From NCBI GenBank assembly GCA_002418885.1, contig DIEZ01000068.1, forward strand, positions 46,831 to 54,047: a stretch of DNA of 7,217 nt, in the 5' to 3' direction. The notes under the pieces are model-generated. The model was not told the DNA's origin and did not search any database. It saw nothing but the letters and a program-made list of their open reading frames with translations. This DNA is from Syntrophaceae bacterium UBA5761. GTDB taxonomy: Bacteria > Desulfobacterota > Syntrophia > Syntrophales > UBA4778. Both the position numbers and the translations under genes were made by a program. Below are positions 5,270 to 7,217 of this stretch, piece by piece (position 1 is the stretch's first letter; each line of letters starts with the position of its first letter).

Positions 5270-5734
5270 CTATCTGCGTCTCCAACCGCTCCAAACGGGA
5301 AAACCATTCGCGTCGCGAAGCGTCAACACCTCGTCCCCTTTCTTCACTTCTGCAGCGATCAGAGCGGGTTTGCCCTTAAATGTGACTCGTGAACCTTTAA
5401 CTTCGATCTTGTCTTTGGGCAAAACTTTCACGTCCTGATTTTCAATGTACCAGTCAGGGCCAAGATGAACAGGAAGCGTTTCTTTGTCTGTCTTTACCAC
5501 GATGTGGACACCGTAAGACATACCTTTCATAGGCGTAATTCTATCAATCGACACGACCTCTCCAGTGATGGTTTCAACGGTCTGAGGGTTGTACATTCTG
5601 GCGTAAGGTCTCCCTGATCCCCAGCCACCCGAACCTTTCCACATCATTCCTCGTTGCGCCAATGTTTCGGTGGCGGTAAACACTCCAAGACTAAGCGCTG
5701 TCATAACAACAATTAATGTCACGAGCTTTTTCAT
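5270..5734 (-). CDS. Secreted protein of unknown function, predicted beta-rich (OB-like)
   Basis: A 154-residue protein with a Sec signal peptide: KK at 2-3, hydrophobic LVTLIVVMTALSLGVFTA, then ETLAQ with probable cleavage after about residue 26. Next comes a Gly/Trp/Arg-rich stretch (MMWKGSGGWGSGRPYARM), then a region of alternating strands: VETITGEVVSIDRITP, YGVHIVVKTD, LPVHLGPDWYIENQ, KVLPKDKIEVKGSRVTFKGK, PALIAAEVKKGDEVLTLRD. It ends in the striking NGFPVWSGWRRR. No lipobox and no metal-binding histidine cluster. I recognise this as an exported family seen in anaerobic proteobacteria but know no function; strand pattern suggests an OB-like barrel binding a small ligand. AAGGAG at 7 nt supports ATG 5734. 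Sole gene of cassette B, with an unusually long leader (about 130 nt). Confidence 0.8.
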   Translation of the reverse strand: MKKLVTLIVVMTALSLGVFTATETLAQRGMMWKGSGGWGSGRPYARMYNPQTVETITGEVVSIDRITPMKGMSYGVHIVVKTDKETLPVHLGPDWYIENQDVKVLPKDKIEVKGSRVTFKGKPALIAAEVKKGDEVLTLRDANGFPVWSGWRRR

Positions 5735-5763
5735 TTTGTTTCTCCTTCATTTTGTTTCCCTTT
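5732..5763. repeat. Tandem 16-bp duplication of the start region of the secreted-protein gene
   Basis: Plus-strand units CATTTTGTTTCTCCTT (5732-5747) and CATTTTGTTTCCCTTT (5748-5763) match at 14 of 16 bases. On the minus strand each is a ribosome-binding site followed by AAACAAAATG, so there are two tandem initiation sites. The upstream ATG (5750) opens a different frame of 19 codons that overlaps the true signal-peptide coding region. Confidence 0.75.
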
Positions 5764-5783
5764 GGTTCCGAAAAACAAGAACC
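5764..5783. other. Small hairpin in the leader of the secreted-protein gene
   Basis: GGTTCC and GAACC arms can pair (five Watson-Crick pairs plus one G-U) around a roughly 8-nt A/T-rich loop, just upstream of the duplicated ribosome-binding sites. No U-tract follows, so it is not a terminator; it could modulate translation. Confidence 0.3.
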
Positions 5784-5818
5784 GTCAAAAACAGTTAAAC
5801 CCTATTTGACAATATGCC

Positions 5819-5830
5819 TCATTTCGTCAT
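5819..5830 (-). CDS. Candidate three-codon leader ORF (MTK-stop) with a strong ribosome-binding site
   Basis: AAGGAGG (5836-5842) lies 5 nt before ATG ACG AAA TGA, within about 30 nt of the cassette B junction and some 85 nt ahead of the secreted-protein gene. The Shine-Dalgarno is the strongest in the array yet leads only to this mini-ORF. It may be a translational leader like the short ORFs near attI1, or the remnant of a lost start. Confidence 0.35.
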   Translation of the reverse strand: MTK

Positions 5831-5859
5831 GTGCACCTCCTTCAACCAGTTTTACTGGC

Positions 5860-5986
5860 GGCTAACGTCCGCATCACCTGCACCCAAAGCCAGCAAGGCC
5901 TTTGTAAATGCAACTTTTAATAAGGGAAACGTAAATGGTGAAAAACGCTCCGGCTTTGGGTGTCAGCGTGAATGCGGTTGTTAGGC
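5860..5986 (-). other. attC recombination site of cassette A (127 bp)
   Basis: Minus-strand R'' GCCTAAC (5980-5986, perfect RYYYAAC) and R' GTTAGCC (5860-5866). The arms ACCGCAT...CACCCAAAGCC and GGCTTTGGGTG...ATGCGG pair closely, with a few bulges, around a roughly 60-nt loop. Its length resembles Vibrio cholerae repeats but the sequence does not. Confidence 0.9.
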
Positions 5987-6014
5987 GAAAGTTAAGAAAT
6001 TTGATCATAATGTT

Positions 6015-7013
6015 TTACCCAATACTTCCTGAGTAAAAAAGATCCAAAAACATCTCGCCCCATTGGGGGTCGAATTGTATTCCTAAGTTTTTTTTGATCT
6101 CTTCTGCTGCTTTCTCCGCTTTCATCGGAGGACGATAAGGTCGGGCACTCGTCATTGCATCATAAGTATCCACAATGGAAATGACTCTCGAAGATTCGGG
6201 GATTTCTTCTCCCTTTAGACCATCTGGATAGCCGGTTCCGTCGAATCTTTCATGGTGATGTCGTGCCGCCTTCGCTGGAGACTTGAGTTTCTCGATAGGC
6301 ATCAATATTTTTTCTCCGATAATTGGGTGCTCTTTAATATGATTAAATTCCTCATCAGTTAACTTTTCTGGTTTGTTGAGTACGATTTCACGAATACCAA
6401 CTTTTCCGATATCATGAAGTTTGCTCGATAACTCAACTTCTTTTACTTTTTGGGAAACTCCGTATCTGTGCTCAGCCATTTTCATGGCCATATCGCAAAC
6501 TCGTAACGAATGTCCTTTTGTGTAAGGATCTTTAGCTTCCAATGCATTGACTAAGCTGGTCATTGACGATATGAATAAATCTTGAAGTTTTCCGGTTAGT
6601 TCGGCTACCTTTTCCTCAAGATTCTGGAGGTACGCGGTCTTTTCTTCTTCGATTTTTCTCCGCTCGGTTATATCCCGGGAAATTACGACCGCACCAATAT
6701 AATTATTGGTATCTCTAACCGCAGTGTAGGTGTTCTCGTAATACCTATTTTTTACTGTGTCCCTAATCATTCGGGTGAAAGTTTTTGTCTCATCTTTTTT
6801 CAAAAACTGCAAAGCCCGCTGGACTTTCTTAAAGGATTTCTCAGGATGACATAATACGACGCTACGCCCGATTGCTTGATCTGCTTGAATACGCCGGATT
6901 TCCTCAGCAGCTCTGTTTACAAAAATGATTGTGTCATTATCATCAACAATAATCATTCCCTCGGGTATTTGCTCTAGTACCGCTTTAAATATCTCGTGGT
7001 TATTTGTTGCCAT
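6015..7013 (-). CDS. PAS-HD-GYP cyclic-di-GMP phosphodiesterase
   Basis: A 332-residue cytoplasmic protein with no membrane segment. Residues about 8-118 form a PAS domain (GMIIVDDNDTIIFVNRAAEE, LCHPEKS, GAVVISRDITERRKIEEE); the CHPxKS turn resembles PAS domains of DUF438-type proteins. Residues 118-147 are a signalling coiled coil. The HD-GYP domain (about 148-325) looks complete: HSLRV with His168, HDIGKVGI with His200/Asp201, HPIIGEKI with His229, HHHERFDGTGYPDGLKGEEIP at 252-272 including the GYP motif, and VDTYDAMTSARPYR with Asp282. These are metal and substrate residues of active enzymes that hydrolyse c-di-GMP to pGpG or GMP. The ATG at 7013 follows AAGGGGGG by 9 nt and sits only 28 nt inside the cassette junction, leaving no room for a promoter. 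Carriage of a stand-alone c-di-GMP enzyme in an integron cassette is notable. Gene AT-richer than the left half of the window. Confidence 0.93.
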   Translation of the reverse strand: MATNNHEIFKAVLEQIPEGMIIVDDNDTIIFVNRAAEEIRRIQADQAIGRSVVLCHPEKSFKKVQRALQFLKKDETKTFTRMIRDTVKNRYYENTYTAVRDTNNYIGAVVISRDITERRKIEEEKTAYLQNLEEKVAELTGKLQDLFISSMTSLVNALEAKDPYTKGHSLRVCDMAMKMAEHRYGVSQKVKEVELSSKLHDIGKVGIREIVLNKPEKLTDEEFNHIKEHPIIGEKILMPIEKLKSPAKAARHHHERFDGTGYPDGLKGEEIPESSRVISIVDTYDAMTSARPYRPPMKAEKAAEEIKKNLGIQFDPQWGEMFLDLFYSGSIG

Positions 7014-7041
7014 AAATGATTACCCCCCTTTGCGGAATTTC

Positions 7042-7116
7042 GCCTAACGTTCCGCATAACCGGCTGTCAATGGAGCGCAGCGGAATTGCCAGTCCTCGTT
7101 CACCCGGATGTTATCT
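7042..7116 (-). other. attC recombination site of the upstream cassette (75 bp)
   Basis: Minus-strand R'' AGATAAC (7110-7116) and R' GTTAGGC (7042-7048, perfect GTTRRRY). Inner arms GGACTGGCAAT and ATTGACAGCC pair with small mismatches around TCCGCTGCGCTCC; outer pairing AACATCCG with CGGAACGTT is imperfect. It marks the end of a cassette lying mostly beyond the right edge. Confidence 0.8.
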
Positions 7117-7216
7117 GGTTTTTGGGATCGTCATCTCCGCCGCTAATCCTAACTCTTCCTTCCTCGATAATCCAGAGACGACGCTCAAGAGGCTCTTTCG
7201 ATAATACGTTTATTAA
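7100..7216 (-). CDS. Possible 3' end of the next upstream cassette gene (partial)
   Basis: One minus-strand frame is open from the window edge for 38 codons and stops with TGA at 7100-7102, inside the attC, as often happens in cassettes. It reads ...LSKEPLERRLWIIEEGRVRI... and is not recognised. Such a length can occur by chance. An alternative frame ends with TAA at 7111-7113 but has stops at 7210-7215, so cannot run in from outside. Confidence 0.35.
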   Translation of the reverse strand, partial: LINVLSKEPLERRLWIIEEGRVRISGGDDDPKNQITSG

Positions 7217-7217
7217 T

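Larger units (their letters stand above)
3628..7116 (-). mobile_element. Integron gene-cassette array, four complete cassettes, no integrase in window
   Basis: Five attC-like sites alternate with minus-strand genes, each gene followed by its own attC. With recombination between G and TT of the R' box (GTTRRRY), the inferred cassettes are A 5866-7047 (PAS-HD-GYP), B 5109-5865 (secreted protein), C 4340-5108 (HEPN) and D 3634-4339 (Phd-ParE). The first six bases of a cassette plus the terminal G should rebuild an R' complementary to its own R''. This holds exactly for A (GTTAGGC/GCCTAAC), B (GTTAGCC/GGCTAAC) and C (GTTGGGC/GCCCAAC), and at 5 of 7 for D. The attC sites differ in length (56-139 bp) and sequence, unlike the uniform repeats of some Vibrio superintegrons. 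The integrase and attI are predicted beyond 7217. Confidence 0.85.

Noticed and set aside
7016..7204. Plus-strand 62-codon frame at the right edge
   Set aside because: Covers an attC stem and runs against the cassette orientation; unrecognisable product.

Overview
All credible genes lie on the minus strand. Reading from high to low coordinates, the window runs from a mobile integron gene-cassette array (about 7217-3628), through a degenerate IS2-like insertion sequence (3547-2445), into what looks like ordinary chromosomal DNA (2444-1). No taxonomic marker is present. The PAS protein with a C-terminal double CxxC tail, the DsrE-like protein, PAS-HD-GYP signalling and a secreted small protein together suggest an environmental, probably anaerobic bacterium of the deltaproteobacterial (Desulfobacterota) type. 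That is inference, not proof.

Right part (3628-7116): five attC-like recombination sites separate four cassettes. In minus-strand order these are: A, a PAS-HD-GYP cyclic-di-GMP phosphodiesterase (6015-7013); B, a secreted 154-residue protein of unknown function (5270-5734); C, a HEPN-domain protein with an RX4H motif (4394-5083); and D, a Phd/YefM-ParE toxin-antitoxin pair with its own promoter and palindromic operator (3696-4264). Each gene is followed by its attC, as in canonical integrons. The boundary evidence is strong: for cassettes A, B and C, the seven bases at the cassette's 5' junction are the exact complement of the R'' box of that cassette's own attC, as expected if each was inserted as a circle. 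Cassette D matches at 5 of 7. No integrase or attI is in the window; the orientation predicts them beyond the right edge. A fifth cassette enters from the right edge, seen only as a partial reading frame and its attC.

Middle (2445-3547): a 1103-bp IS2-group (IS3 family) element with recognisable terminal inverted repeats. orfA has lost its helix-turn-helix, orfB has lost a block just before the first catalytic Asp, and the A-run used for frameshifting seems one base short. It is probably dead.

Left part (1-2306): a DsrE-family protein, a PAS sensor-like protein with a Cys-rich C-terminal tail and no output enzyme domain, and a ridA-nitrilase pair probably co-transcribed. RidA removes reactive enamine/imine intermediates; the truncated nitrilase-family amidohydrolase runs off the left edge. 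No stretch over 300 bases lacks a gene. The gaps at 980-1082 and 1812-1961 show no convincing signal.
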